Part shown: positions 35,606-45,109 of the stretch, piece after piece | How positions within the stretch are numbered: position 1 is the stretch's first letter | How the letters are laid out: each line of letters starts with the position of its first letter | Origin: Bacteroidales bacterium | Lineage (GTDB): Bacteria; Bacteroidota; Bacteroidia; Bacteroidales; F082 | DNA: 64,000 nt | Direction of reading: 5' to 3' | Assembly (NCBI GenBank): GCA_017537965.1 | Contig: JAFYJV010000012.1 | Location: forward strand, 1-64,000 | The notes under the pieces: model-generated | What the model was told of the DNA's origin: nothing | The model's database searches: none | What the model saw: the letters and a program-made list of their open reading frames with translations, nothing else | Made by a program: the position numbers and the translations under genes

Positions 35606-37264
35606 TTATTTGATTTCCACGCCGATCTGTGAGTCAAGCACTTTTTCCTTCTTGTCGTTACCCACAACACGGATGGCGGTGAACATATAGAAATCGCCGG
35701 CGTTGGCTGAGTTGAAAACGCTCTTCAGAGTCTCATTGAACTTGGAGCCCGTGACCTTCTCTTCTTTCACGGTACCGGCTTTAGTCTTGTATTTAACGGT
35801 ATAACCGACCACGTCGTAGTGGACGCCTTCGAAGTCGAAATCTTTCATCTCTGCTCTCACCATATTGGCGGCAAGCAGGGCGCCTTTGGTCACTTTGCCA
35901 TCGACACCGACGTTGTCGATCTTGGCGGTTGGTTTAGGCAGCTCTTTCACACGGAACTTCATGCTGCCCATCGAACTGCCTTGCGAGTTCACATGCACCA
36001 CCACTTCGCTTGCGCCGCTATTGACGCGCAGGTTATAGGTGCCGTTGCCTGTACGTGTCAGGGTGGCGCCAGTGGCTGTGGCCGAGATCTCGCCACCCAC
36101 ACCACCGCCGATGGCGATCGGGTTGTCGATACCGGCATACACCACGTTCATCTTGGTGGCTGCCACGCTTACCGCGGGCGGTGCCACGGTGAAGCTGCCC
36201 TCGAAGGGGTAGTCTTCAATCTCGTTGGTCTTGGGGTTGAGCATCGGGATGACACCGGTGTACCTGTGGGTACCTACACCCACGTTGTATTCAAGGTCGA
36301 TCACACCCTGGCTGTTACTGGCATATTCCTTCTCGGGGCCGCCGTCAAAGCGAACCCTGGCGGTGGTTTGGGTGTTCTGCCAAGCGGTCACCATGGCCTG
36401 TGCGGGGTATTTCTGTCCAGAGAGGATGTAGCTGCTCTCGGCGAACACCTTGGCGCCGACTTCGTCGAAGGTGAAGTCCTCGGCGTGAACCGACTGGGCC
36501 AGATGGGTCACGGCGTTCAGCTCGGCGCTCTCGATCTCGGAGATGAGCTTGTTGAGCAAGGTGACGTCAGCGATCAGCACGGTGTGGTGGAAGTTGTTGT
36601 ATTCCCATCCCTTCTGAAGGGCGTCGGATGCTTCGGGAGCATAATCGATGGGAGAGCCTGTGGCGTCACCTTCCGAATACTGGGTGTCGGTGATCAGTCC
36701 CAACTCGTGAATGTGTTCCACACCCATGATGTTGACGATCTCTTCTCGGTAGGCCTTGATCTTCTCGTTGAGTTCAAAAGCCCTGCCCGTACCTTCCGGG
36801 TTGCCCATCATATATTCGGTGGGTTTGTTGTAGTTGTCTCTCGACTTGATCTTCGAGGTGTTGATGTTGTAGAGCAGACGGCCGCTATATTGGATGGTGT
36901 CCTTGCTCTTGAGAAGACCCTGTTCCACAGCGGTGGCATAGTCTTTCTCCTCGATTTTGCTCACCAGATCCCATTTCATGGCCTCAACGTAGTTGATGAT
37001 CTCGGTGGTCTTGTCACGCAAGTCCTGAGCCTGTTCCCAATAGGGCCCCACTTTCTCTTGATCCAAGCCGTATTGCTCCTCGAAGGAGGCGTATTTCTGG
37101 GAGATCTGTTGCATCAGCGTGATATTGGTCTCCTGGACGCCGGTGTTGACGGTGTCGAATGCTCCAAGGATATCCTTGGAGACGTTCATGGCTAACAAGG
37201 CAGTATAGACCAGGTACATCATACCGATCATTTTCTGTCTTGGGGTTTCTTTTGCGCCTGACAT
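35606..37264 (-). CDS. gldM: Type IX secretion system motor protein GldM/PorM
   Basis: 552 residues. One N-terminal membrane helix (MIGMMYLVYTALLAMNVS) anchors it in the inner membrane; a long periplasmic part follows. The first periplasmic domain is helical (about 35-220); the rest is beta-rich (VSVAATKMNVVYAGIDNPIAI, GDFYMFTAIRVVGND). In the studied systems, GldM dimers are turned by a GldL pentamer using the proton gradient and transmit force to the GldK/N ring. Length is typical. It lies 41 bases after gldL. Confidence 0.97.
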   Translation of the reverse strand: MSGAKETPRQKMIGMMYLVYTALLAMNVSKDILGAFDTVNTGVQETNITLMQQISQKYASFEEQYGLDQEKVGPYWEQAQDLRDKTTEIINYVEAMKWDLVSKIEEKDYATAVEQGLLKSKDTIQYSGRLLYNINTSKIKSRDNYNKPTEYMMGNPEGTGRAFELNEKIKAYREEIVNIMGVEHIHELGLITDTQYSEGDATGSPIDYAPEASDALQKGWEYNNFHHTVLIADVTLLNKLISEIESAELNAVTHLAQSVHAEDFTFDEVGAKVFAESSYILSGQKYPAQAMVTAWQNTQTTARVRFDGGPEKEYASNSQGVIDLEYNVGVGTHRYTGVIPMLNPKTNEIEDYPFEGSFTVAPPAVSVAATKMNVVYAGIDNPIAIGGGVGGEISATATGATLTRTGNGTYNLRVNSGASEVVVHVNSQGSSMGSMKFRVKELPKPTAKIDNVGVDGKVTKGALLAANMVRAEMKDFDFEGVHYDVVGYTVKYKTKAGTVKEEKVTGSKFNETLKSVFNSANAGDFYMFTAIRVVGNDKKEKVLDSQIGVEIK

Positions 37265-37305
37265 AGTATCTGACTCCTTTGATTAAGTGATTGAATTGAG
37301 TAGAT

Positions 37306-38166
37306 TTATGCCTTGATGTTCATGGCTGACAACATGCCACCGTAAACGTTGTTGAGAGCGGTCAGGCGGTTGGATAGTTGGGTCAGCTGCTTGTTGAGTT
37401 CGTTGGCGTTATTGGAGGAGGCGCTAAGGTTATCCATGTATTGGTTCATCGTGGCGGTCAGTCTCTTGGTAGCGTCGGAGGTCTGTTCGGCGCTTTGGAG
37501 CTGGAGCTCGTAGATGGAGTTGAGCGACTGCATGCTGGTGGCCACTTTCTTGATGGTGTTGGCATCCAAAGCGCTGAAGTCGAGTTTGCCCAGAGAAGCG
37601 GTCAGCTGCTCAGTGGTCTTTGTGTAGTTGTTGGCGAAGTCACTGATGGTCCTGGTTGCTTGTTCCATTGCTTTGGCGTAACCGTTGGTGGCAGCCATTG
37701 CATTGCTGACCTCAGCGATGTTGCTGGCGTTCTCTGCCAAACGATCCAAACCTCTACCGATCTTGTTGAGAGTATCGGGGTTGACGTTCATCTTGTCAAA
37801 CATCTTGTCGATCATGGCGCCGTCCAGATTGGAGGCGGAAGCGCTACCACCAGCGTTGGTGGTGCCGAACTTGGTGCGGGTTTCGCCGTCCCAGTCTTCT
37901 TCCAATTCCACAAAGACGTTGTCCCATTGATAATCCAGATGTTGAGGTTCAAAAGCCGACAGGAAGAAAATCAAAGCTTCTACACCCAAACCGAGACCCA
38001 GCATGAAGTCAGCACCGGGGATGTGCGTCAACTTGAAGTAGGCACCGACCATCACGATAGATGCACCGAAACCGTAAACATATCCCATGAAGGTTTTGTA
38101 GCCTTTGGTTTGAGTGAGGGCTTGGAATTTTTTAAATCCGGAAAGATTTTCTTGTTTTTTTGCCAT
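37306..38166 (-). CDS. gldL: Type IX secretion system motor protein GldL/PorL
   Basis: 286 residues. Two N-terminal membrane helices (YGFGASIVMVGAYFKLTHI and DFMLGLGLGVEALIFFLSAF). The second carries the membrane-embedded Glu expected of this proton-driven stator family. The long cytoplasmic part is helical and probably coiled coil (about 110-280, rich in Asn, Ala and Leu: MFDKMNVNPDTLNKIGRGLD). It works with GldM. First inner-membrane gene after gldK in the operon. Confidence 0.96.
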   Translation of the reverse strand: MAKKQENLSGFKKFQALTQTKGYKTFMGYVYGFGASIVMVGAYFKLTHIPGADFMLGLGLGVEALIFFLSAFEPQHLDYQWDNVFVELEEDWDGETRTKFGTTNAGGSASASNLDGAMIDKMFDKMNVNPDTLNKIGRGLDRLAENASNIAEVSNAMAATNGYAKAMEQATRTISDFANNYTKTTEQLTASLGKLDFSALDANTIKKVATSMQSLNSIYELQLQSAEQTSDATKRLTATMNQYMDNLSASSNNANELNKQLTQLSNRLTALNNVYGGMLSAMNIKA

Positions 38167-38221
38167 GACAAATAATTACTTTAAAACAGTTAACTGATAT
38201 TCTTAAGATTCTTAATTCAAA

Positions 38222-39631
38222 TTATCTATATACTCTCGAAAGTTTCGGGTTGTCGCCCTTGTTGCGGCCCAAATAAGGCTGGATGGTGCGGAATCCGATA
38301 TAGCTGCGGGCGGTGTCTTGATATTCATAATCACGAGAGGTCACTTGGATGTAATAGGAGATGTCTTTCCAAGAGCCGCCACGGACCACCTTGCGTTTCA
38401 TGACAGGCGGATCATCGTCCTTTGCGTTATAGGTATAGTCGGGGTTCAAATCCCAGGTGAAGTTATAGGATGTGGGGTCGAAGGCGCTGTTGGTCCATTC
38501 AGCCACGTTGCCGGCCATGTCGTACAAGCCATAATGGTTGGGAGGATAGCAGCCTACGATGAGGGTTCTCAGGCCGCCGTCGGCGATGTAGTTGCCACGC
38601 AGAGGCTTGAAGTTGGCCAGGAAACAGCCCTTCACGTTGCGGGTGTTGGGACCGCCCCAAGGATAGGGATTCAGACGGTCGCCACCACGGGCAGCCCATT
38701 CCCATTCAGTCTCGGTAGGCAGACGGAACTCTGATACCAGAGCGTCTTTCTTCGACGATTGGAATGAGTTCTTCAACTGGGTTCTCCAGGTGCAGAAGGC
38801 ACGTGCTTGCTGCCACGTCACACCGACGACCGGGTAATGGTCGTAGGCCTGATGCCAGAAGTACTTCTCTGTCATCGGGTCGTTGAACGAATAGGCGTAG
38901 TCGTGGATCCAGCACAGCGTATCGGGGTAAACGTTTACTGCTTCTTGACGGACATATACCGAACGGTCGGTGTAGCCTTGCTTACGGTTCGCCCAAGCAC
39001 CTTTACGGTCGGGATTGATGCCGTTGTCAGACTCTCCAATGGAGTAGTCGTTCGGGACAAGGTCCTCGCCCTCAAACTCCTTCATGGCTGCAGCATGGAG
39101 ATCCACCCAATAATAGGAATAATAGAGCTTTCTTGTGTCGATTTCCTTAGAACGGAAGTAGCGTTCATGCTCTGGAAGGAACATGGGTTCCAAGGCTTCC
39201 CTGACATCTTGATCCTTGCTGTTCCAGTCGATCTTCTCTTTCCAGTTCAGCATGGGCGGATCCAAAGTCTCGCCGCTTTTGGTCTCGGTGATGGCGTAAA
39301 CATCAGGATTGACTTCTGCCAAGATCCTTCTTGCGATGGAGTCCCTGACCCAATAGACGAACTGACGGTACTCGTTGTTCGTGATTTCCGTTTCGTCCAT
39401 GAAAAAGGCAGATACGGAAACGGTCTTCGGCTCATACAACATGGAAGCGTTGATGTCTTCACCGCCCACACCCATGGTGAAACTTCCCATCGGGATGAAT
39501 ACCATGCCGTAGGGGTCGGGTTGGCTGAAAGAGGAAGTTGACTTTCGCACACCAACTAGCTCTCCTTGATTGCCAGAACCGCAGGAAACCAGCAGGATTG
39601 CTAAGGAAAAAACAAACAGTAATTTTTTCAT
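38222..39631 (-). CDS. gldK: Type IX secretion system lipoprotein GldK/PorK
   Basis: 469 residues from the ATG at 39631, which gives a proper lipoprotein signal (KKLLFVFSLAILLVSCGSG). The longer frame from 39664 adds eleven residues. The mature protein is a formylglycine-generating-enzyme-like fold: GMVFIPMGSFTMG, DETEITNNEYRQFV, YPVVGVTWQQARAFC, FRLPTETEWEWAARGG, GLYDMAGNVAEW and VVRGGSWKD. The catalytic cysteine pair of true FGE is not expected in GldK. It forms the outer-membrane ring with GldN. Confidence 0.95.
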   Translation of the reverse strand: MKKLLFVFSLAILLVSCGSGNQGELVGVRKSTSSFSQPDPYGMVFIPMGSFTMGVGGEDINASMLYEPKTVSVSAFFMDETEITNNEYRQFVYWVRDSIARRILAEVNPDVYAITETKSGETLDPPMLNWKEKIDWNSKDQDVREALEPMFLPEHERYFRSKEIDTRKLYYSYYWVDLHAAAMKEFEGEDLVPNDYSIGESDNGINPDRKGAWANRKQGYTDRSVYVRQEAVNVYPDTLCWIHDYAYSFNDPMTEKYFWHQAYDHYPVVGVTWQQARAFCTWRTQLKNSFQSSKKDALVSEFRLPTETEWEWAARGGDRLNPYPWGGPNTRNVKGCFLANFKPLRGNYIADGGLRTLIVGCYPPNHYGLYDMAGNVAEWTNSAFDPTSYNFTWDLNPDYTYNAKDDDPPVMKRKVVRGGSWKDISYYIQVTSRDYEYQDTARSYIGFRTIQPYLGRNKGDNPKLSRVYR

Positions 39632-39739
39632 TTCTTTGATAATCATATGTTTATCTATCTTCAATATGGTCGGATATACTCCAATAAAACGTCAAAATCT
39701 TAAAAAATTGTATCTAATGGAATATTTTTTTCATCGGGC

Positions 39740-40702
39740 TTACAAATACCTGACACTGCGATAGTCTCTGGGAGTTCTGTCAGTGTCGAGTTTGAAACAA
39801 TAACTGAGTGCGATTTCATGTGATCCAGGGATTTGATAACCCATGGTGTTGATGTCGTAGGCGTAACCGAGGACGAAGTCCTTGATGGCCAGTCCTACGG
39901 TCAAGCCGACAGACTCTTGTGGGCGGTAGTTGACACCCAGCGAGAAGATGTCGTTGTAAAGGACTTTCACTCCTGCGTTCAACTGGGTCGAAGCGATGTC
40001 GCTCATGACGCTTACCGAGGGGATGAACTTGAAGGCTGGCATGGTCTCAAACATGAAAGGATAGCCTGCCACTAGGTAAAAAGTCCGATCGGTGGTGAAG
40101 CTGGCACCTGCTTCGTTGGGACCCAATGACTTGCTGGTAGTCTCTAACAGGTTGATGCCAGAGATGCCGATATAGAATGACTCGGGGATCTGCCAGAACA
40201 AACCCACGCTGAGGTCAACGAGCATCGAACTCTCTTCACCCAATTGGGCTAACAGGGGATCGTTGCCATTGCCGGGTTTGAGTTTTCCGAAATCGACGGC
40301 ACGGTTCAAAAGCGCCACCGAAGCACCCAAGCCCAACGTGGATCCGCCAAAATCGAAATGGTATGAATATCCCAGTCCAACGTTCGTGTTATTCTCATAG
40401 CCCAGTTTGTCGTTCATGACCGAGAAGCTGATGCCGCCTCCCAAGGCCTTGATGGGCATGTCGCCAGTCAACAAGAAAGTGGTGGGAGCCACAATGTTGC
40501 CTTCGTTGTCTGCTAATCCCGCCCATTGCTGCCTGTACAGTCCCAACAGGTTCACGCCCTCGCTCAATCCAGCAAAGCCAGGGTTGATGTAGGCGTAAGA
40601 ATTGGTGTAGTTGGTGAATATCGGAGCCTGCTGTGCCCGCACACCAGTCATGGTGACCAGGATGACGAACAAGGTCAGGATGATATGTTTCAAAGTTGAC
40701 AT
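39740..40702 (-). CDS. porP: PorP/SprF family type IX secretion membrane protein
   Basis: 320 residues. A signal peptide (ILTLFVILVTMTGVRA) is followed by QQAPIFTNYTNSYAYINPGFAG, the family hallmark. The remainder alternates as in an outer-membrane beta-barrel and ends on an aromatic-rich strand before DTDRTPRDYRSVRYL. Adjacent to gldKLMN, as in Porphyromonas, where PorP is part of the core complex. PorP/SprF paralogues also serve particular cargo proteins; the operon position favours the core role. Confidence 0.94.
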   Translation of the reverse strand: MSTLKHIILTLFVILVTMTGVRAQQAPIFTNYTNSYAYINPGFAGLSEGVNLLGLYRQQWAGLADNEGNIVAPTTFLLTGDMPIKALGGGISFSVMNDKLGYENNTNVGLGYSYHFDFGGSTLGLGASVALLNRAVDFGKLKPGNGNDPLLAQLGEESSMLVDLSVGLFWQIPESFYIGISGINLLETTSKSLGPNEAGASFTTDRTFYLVAGYPFMFETMPAFKFIPSVSVMSDIASTQLNAGVKVLYNDIFSLGVNYRPQESVGLTVGLAIKDFVLGYAYDINTMGYQIPGSHEIALSYCFKLDTDRTPRDYRSVRYL

Positions 40703-40762
40703 TTTTGACAGGCTATAAAACGAGCCGCTAAATTACAAAAAATCTGTTTGTCACACGCAGAA

Positions 40763-42238
40763 TCATCTGAAAAGTTTGATTATGTCGTTGCCATTGGCGA
40801 AAATCACCAGTGCCAGGACGATGAAAAGGCCGATGTATTCCGCAATCTCCATGAATTTGTCGCTGGGTTTTCTTCTCGTGATGATCTCGTATAGCAGGAA
40901 TAAGATGTGGCCGCCGTCAAGGGCTGGGATAGGCAGGATGTTCATCACCGCGAGGGCTATCGACAGAAAAGCGGTCAGCCTCCAGAACATGCTCCACTGC
41001 CACGTGTCTGGGAAGATCTTACCGATGGAGATGAAGCCGCCCACACTCTCGTAGGCCTTGGTGCTCGGGTTGAAGATCAATTTCAGCTGTTTCCAGTAGT
41101 CGGCGATCTCAGAAAAGGTCTTGGAGAATCCTGCCGGGATGGCTTCCCAGAAAGTGTAATCCCTGGTGTCGAGCGTGAAATATTCGCTTAAGGGTGCCAA
41201 AAAGACGCCGATGACAGCCTCCTCTGGCAAGTGCATTGGCAAGGCGATGGTGTCAAAATCACGCACTACATGCACTTTGATGTCTTGGTTCTTGAATGTC
41301 TTGATTTCCCTGATGAAATCCTGATAATATGGCGTGGGTTGGTCGTTGATGCCAATGATGACGTCGCCCACTTCCATCCCGGCGGCTTTGGCAACAGAGC
41401 CACTGCTGAAGTCAGCCACCACAAAAGGCATTCGGTAGCTGATGAAGTTCATGTCTTGTGTGCTCAGCAGCTTGGAAGTAGCGTCTTCGGGGAGTTGGAT
41501 GACCAATACTTTTCCATCACGCTCCACCTCGATGGTCTTGGCGCCCTCGAGGATCATCTCAGTGGTGATACGGTAAAAGTCGTTGATCTCTTTGCCGTTG
41601 ATGCTTAGGATCTTATCACCATCGCGAAGGCCGAACTCCTGGGCGAGGCTGTCGGCGACGATACCGTATTTGTTTACCTCGGAAGTGGGGAGATATTGTT
41701 CTCCGTAGCGCGAAAGCAGACCGATATAGATGATGAAGGCGAGGACGACGTTCATGAAGACGCCTCCGAACATGATGATGAACCGCTGCCAGGCGGGTTT
41801 GGAACGGAACTCCCATTCCTTGGCAGGTTGTTTCATCTGTTCTTTGTCCATCGATTCGTCGATCATGCCGGCGATTTTGTTGTAGCCGCCGATGGGGAAC
41901 CATCCGATGCCATATTCGGTGGAGTCGCTGCGTCGCCAGTCGTCTTCGGGCAGGGTGTTTAAGTCGATGGGTTGATACTCAACCTCTTTCTTGCCATCGG
42001 CATTGCGTTTCTCGATGGTGGTGTATTTCTCCGGGACATTTTTGGAAAAGAAACGCCAGCGCAATTTCCCGTTCACGCGCTTCGCCCGAACCAAGGAGAA
42101 GCCCCAGTCGAAAAACAGGTAGAACTTATCCACCCGCACCTTGAACATTTTTGCGGCGGCGAAATGGCCCAATTCATGTAAGACAATGAGGATGGAGAGT
42201 GCCAGGATGAATTGGAGCACCTTGTTAAATATGGCCAT
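40763..42238 (-). CDS. rseP: RIP metalloprotease RseP (site-2 protease)
   Basis: About 491 residues from the ATG at 42238 (an ATG five codons earlier is also possible). The zinc motif is HELGHFAAAK in the first helix, with the second motif NILPIPALDGGHI in a C-terminal helix. Two PDZ-like regions lie between (YGIVADSLAQEFGLRDGDKI and SVAKAAGMEVGDVIIGIND). It cleaves membrane-bound anti-sigma factors or signal peptides within the inner membrane. A long insert after the first helix (about 50-150) is usual in Bacteroidota. In many Bacteroidales rseP sits beside dxr of the MEP isoprenoid pathway; no dxr is next to it here. Confidence 0.95.
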   Translation of the reverse strand: MAIFNKVLQFILALSILIVLHELGHFAAAKMFKVRVDKFYLFFDWGFSLVRAKRVNGKLRWRFFSKNVPEKYTTIEKRNADGKKEVEYQPIDLNTLPEDDWRRSDSTEYGIGWFPIGGYNKIAGMIDESMDKEQMKQPAKEWEFRSKPAWQRFIIMFGGVFMNVVLAFIIYIGLLSRYGEQYLPTSEVNKYGIVADSLAQEFGLRDGDKILSINGKEINDFYRITTEMILEGAKTIEVERDGKVLVIQLPEDATSKLLSTQDMNFISYRMPFVVADFSSGSVAKAAGMEVGDVIIGINDQPTPYYQDFIREIKTFKNQDIKVHVVRDFDTIALPMHLPEEAVIGVFLAPLSEYFTLDTRDYTFWEAIPAGFSKTFSEIADYWKQLKLIFNPSTKAYESVGGFISIGKIFPDTWQWSMFWRLTAFLSIALAVMNILPIPALDGGHILFLLYEIITRRKPSDKFMEIAEYIGLFIVLALVIFANGNDIIKLFR

Positions 42239-42288
42239 GTTAAGTAGGATCATTTCTGATGTAGAGTTTAGCGTTTAATACTAAGGAA

Positions 42289-43224
42289 TTAGTAGGTTTC
42301 ATCGGCGCGTTTTTCGAAGTCGATATATTCCTGTGGGTTCACGGAGACACCTTGATGCCATAGCTCGAAATGGAGATGGGGACCGGTAGTGAGATCGCCC
42401 GACTCGCCAATGATGGCGATGGCTTCTCCGGCTTTGACATAGTCGCCTTCTTTTTTGAGCAAGGTGGAATTGTGCTTATAGGCGGAGAAATAGTTGTTTT
42501 CGTGTTGGATGCCGATGGTATAGCCGAAGTCGGGGGTCCATGAGGAGAATACAACCGTGCCGTCGAGAGTGGCCTTGATGACTTGATTCTCCTTGGCCGC
42601 GATGTCGATGCCGTAATGGCGGTTCGTTGGGTCGTATCCTAGGGTGATCATGCCCGTCAAGGGAGTGAAGAAACTGGATACATTGAAAGTTCGGGTCTTG
42701 ACCAAGTTGCTGGGACCTGTCAAGTTGTAGAGGTTGGCTTGCTCAAATTCTGCGCGAAGAGCGCTGTCCTGTATCGACTTGCGAATCTCGATGGTGTCGA
42801 TGTCGAAAGAGGCCATCGGCGTATAAGGATCGTTTGCATCATTGTTGAAGTCGTATCCTTCAACTACCAGTTTCAAATTGTTGAAATAGATATCTTTGCG
42901 GTTCAGGGCTTCCTCAATGGAGTCGGCTCTTCGGCTCAGAGCGTACACCTGACGTTCCAAAGAAGAGTTGGTATAGCCGGGGATGTATTCACGCAGGGGA
43001 GTGAAGGCGATGATGACGGTGGTGATGGCGATGAGGAACACAGCTGTGGCAATGGCAATGATGATGATGTTCATAAGGTTGACCCTGAAGTCCACGATGG
43101 GTTCCATGGTCTCCTCATGAGACATGAGAAACACATATTTTCTGTTCAATTTCTTGAACGAGATGCGTTGCCACCAATGGCTTTTTTGCTGTGGTTTCTC
43201 TATTTTTTCTTCCTTTTCGGCCAT
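42289..43224 (-). CDS. M23 family metallopeptidase, membrane anchored
   Basis: 311 residues. A cytoplasmic N-terminus, one membrane helix (IIIIAIATAVFLIAITTVII, about 52-71), then a predicted coiled coil (about 85-120) and a LytM/M23 domain. Its metal motifs are HYGIDIAA (HxxxD) and HLHFELW (HxH), both intact. Expected to cut peptidoglycan cross-bridges or, if non-hydrolytic, to activate amidases. The N-terminal WQRISFKKLNRKYVFLMS is common to Bacteroidota members next to cell-shape genes. Confidence 0.93.
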   Translation of the reverse strand: MAEKEEKIEKPQQKSHWWQRISFKKLNRKYVFLMSHEETMEPIVDFRVNLMNIIIIAIATAVFLIAITTVIIAFTPLREYIPGYTNSSLERQVYALSRRADSIEEALNRKDIYFNNLKLVVEGYDFNNDANDPYTPMASFDIDTIEIRKSIQDSALRAEFEQANLYNLTGPSNLVKTRTFNVSSFFTPLTGMITLGYDPTNRHYGIDIAAKENQVIKATLDGTVVFSSWTPDFGYTIGIQHENNYFSAYKHNSTLLKKEGDYVKAGEAIAIIGESGDLTTGPHLHFELWHQGVSVNPQEYIDFEKRADETY

Positions 43225-43245
43225 TTAATGAATGGATTTGGCCTG

Positions 43246-43253
43246 CAAAAATA
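43246..43253 (-). promoter_or_regulatory. TAnnTTTG promoter box (TATTTTTG) for the M23 peptidase
   Basis: Minus-strand TATTTTTG lies 21 bases before the ATG at 43224, directly after the terminator of the upstream gene. Confidence 0.5.
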
Positions 43254-43280
43254 AAAAAATCCCCTCAGACAGAAGAGATT
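43253..43280 (-). terminator. Intrinsic terminator of the T9SS cargo gene
   Basis: Read on the minus strand: AATCTCTT, loop CTGTCTG, AGGGGATT (8 bp with two G-U pairs), then a T-run. It ends the transcript from 43365-45014. Confidence 0.6.
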
Positions 43281-43285
43281 TTTTT

Positions 43286-43313
43286 GTTGAGCCGGTGCAT
43301 GCACCGGCTCAAC
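43286..43313. repeat. Perfect 28-bp palindrome
   Basis: GTTGAGCCGGTGCA followed immediately by its exact reverse complement, with no loop. It lies between the cargo gene stop and its terminator. REP-like; a palindromic protein-binding site is another possibility. Confidence 0.8.
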
Positions 43314-43364
43314 AGGGAAAACATGTCAAAAAAATGAGAAGGGATCTTTCCAGTGGGTGCCCAT

Positions 43365-45014
43365 TCATTGTTTCACCACCTTGTCGGTATAGCATGCACC
43401 GTCCTCAAAGAGGACGCGCATGGAATAGACGCCTGTCGGCAGTCGGGCCACATCGACGCTTTCCAGTCCGCTCCGTTGGGTGAGGACCTGCCGTCCCTGG
43501 AGGTCATACAGCTCCACCGACACGGGACGCACATCCGGCGAGAAATGGAACCGGATCGCCTCGGAGGCCGGGTTGGAGAAGGCGTAGGGGCGGACATGGG
43601 ATTCCGTCTCGGACACGTCAAGGGTGCCGTTAGCGAAGAACTTGAGCAGGAAGACGTTGAATCCGTATTCGACCGTGCCCGGGGCGTTGACATCCGATTC
43701 GTAGCTGAACCCCGTGATGGCGCAGCCGTTGTCCTGGGTGGCGATGATGTGTTCCGGAAAATACACCATCGTGCCGTCTTCGGGTTGGTACCGGTTCCAA
43801 TAGCGACGCCACAGGAGGTTGCCATCCAGGTCCATCTTTCCTACGACGAAACAATTCATCCAATCATACCCGAACCCACCGGGCTCGCCCATCATATAGA
43901 CGAAATAGAAGGTTCCGTCCTCCGCCAAGGGCAATTGGGGCACCATCTGCTTAATGCTGTCGCTGTCGGCTTGGTCGTCCACCGCACAAGAGACGGCTTC
44001 TCCCTCTGGGCTCACCTTCAGAAAGCCAACATAGTCAAAGAACTGTTGGCCGTTGAACAGGTCCTGATGGATTACGCTCCCATAGTTGCCAAGGATCACC
44101 GAGCCGTCGGGAAGCGGAAGAAACGAGGGCAATGGTATTGGATCCAACTGGAAAAACAAACTGTTAAAGAGCCCTGAAGGATCCAATTCCGTATAACGGG
44201 TCGGCAATGTGCGCTGGTCCACCAGCTCCAAGTCATGGTTGAACCGCATCAAAGCCGGATTGTAGTCGGGCCACATGCTCTCAATGCTTCCGTAATCCCC
44301 ACTCCCGTCGGGATATACGAAAGGATTGTAATTGGGATTGTAATTAATATCGCTGATGGGGTATTCCGTCAAGCCGTCGAGTTCTCCCTCGGGTGTGAGG
44401 CGGAAGCAGAAACGGTGCCAATCGTCATCGACAAAGGCGGTGTCGTTGAGATAGTGCCATGCGTAGGCCGTGCAGAAGATGTCGCCGCCGCTGTCCATCA
44501 CAGAAGAAATGCTGAGATATTGGCGATAGGGCTCGGGGAGTTCCACCTCCTTTTGCCACAGCAGGTTCAACTCGCGGTCGAATCGCGCCAGGAAAGGCCT
44601 GTCATAGTGGAGGTCGTTGTCGTGGACAAATCCGACCGCCAGAAAGCAAAAAAGGTTATGAGGCTCGCGATAGACACCGCTCACATTGGAATACCGGTTC
44701 TCAAAGCCAAGTGTCATCTCTCCGAGGAGTTCGCCCCGTTGCGACAGCTTGTACACTATGGGCAGGGACACGGGATCCTCCTCATAAAAGTAGTAAGAAT
44801 TCTGTTCGTCATTCACGGTCATCAGGAAGAAACTGTCCGAAACGCTCCCACAGGCCACCTCTGTGACACAGCAATACGGTAATTGACCAATATGAGAGTG
44901 GCCCTGGTGATAAACCGGGTGCGGACTTTGTTGCTCGAAAAACAGGTCGGGGACTTGCCCGTTGGCACCATTGAAGGCCAATAGGATGAGCAATAACCTA
45001 ATTACTTTTTTCAT
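43365..45014 (-). CDS. Secreted protein with T9SS type A sorting domain
   Basis: 549 residues. The signal peptide (MKKVIRLLLILLAFNGANG) precedes a beta-propeller-like body of repeated strands (FLARFDRELNLLWQKEVELP, GKMDLDGNLLWRRYWNRY), as in delta-60-repeat or PQQ-like proteins. The last 80 residues are a type A C-terminal sorting domain (RPYAFSNPASEAIRFHFS, VSVELYDLQGRQVL, VARLPTGVYSMRVLFEDG, KVVKQ). It is therefore a predicted substrate of the T9SS encoded in this window. The function of the body is unknown. Confidence 0.9.
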   Translation of the reverse strand: MKKVIRLLLILLAFNGANGQVPDLFFEQQSPHPVYHQGHSHIGQLPYCCVTEVACGSVSDSFFLMTVNDEQNSYYFYEEDPVSLPIVYKLSQRGELLGEMTLGFENRYSNVSGVYREPHNLFCFLAVGFVHDNDLHYDRPFLARFDRELNLLWQKEVELPEPYRQYLSISSVMDSGGDIFCTAYAWHYLNDTAFVDDDWHRFCFRLTPEGELDGLTEYPISDINYNPNYNPFVYPDGSGDYGSIESMWPDYNPALMRFNHDLELVDQRTLPTRYTELDPSGLFNSLFFQLDPIPLPSFLPLPDGSVILGNYGSVIHQDLFNGQQFFDYVGFLKVSPEGEAVSCAVDDQADSDSIKQMVPQLPLAEDGTFYFVYMMGEPGGFGYDWMNCFVVGKMDLDGNLLWRRYWNRYQPEDGTMVYFPEHIIATQDNGCAITGFSYESDVNAPGTVEYGFNVFLLKFFANGTLDVSETESHVRPYAFSNPASEAIRFHFSPDVRPVSVELYDLQGRQVLTQRSGLESVDVARLPTGVYSMRVLFEDGACYTDKVVKQ

Positions 45015-45109
45015 CTTTTCAAGAATTTATGTTTGGTAAAAGTATTTATTTTTGATGCAGCTGTCAAGAAATAATAGGTATGGATTGGTATGGGTTTTTG
45101 AGCAACGTC

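Noticed and set aside
35819..37195. 458-codon plus-strand frame
   Set aside because: Lies wholly antisense to gldM, with no recognisable domain.
43286..43313. Palindrome read as an intrinsic terminator
   Set aside because: On the minus strand it is followed by an A-run, not a T-run. The true terminator is the hairpin at 43253-43280.
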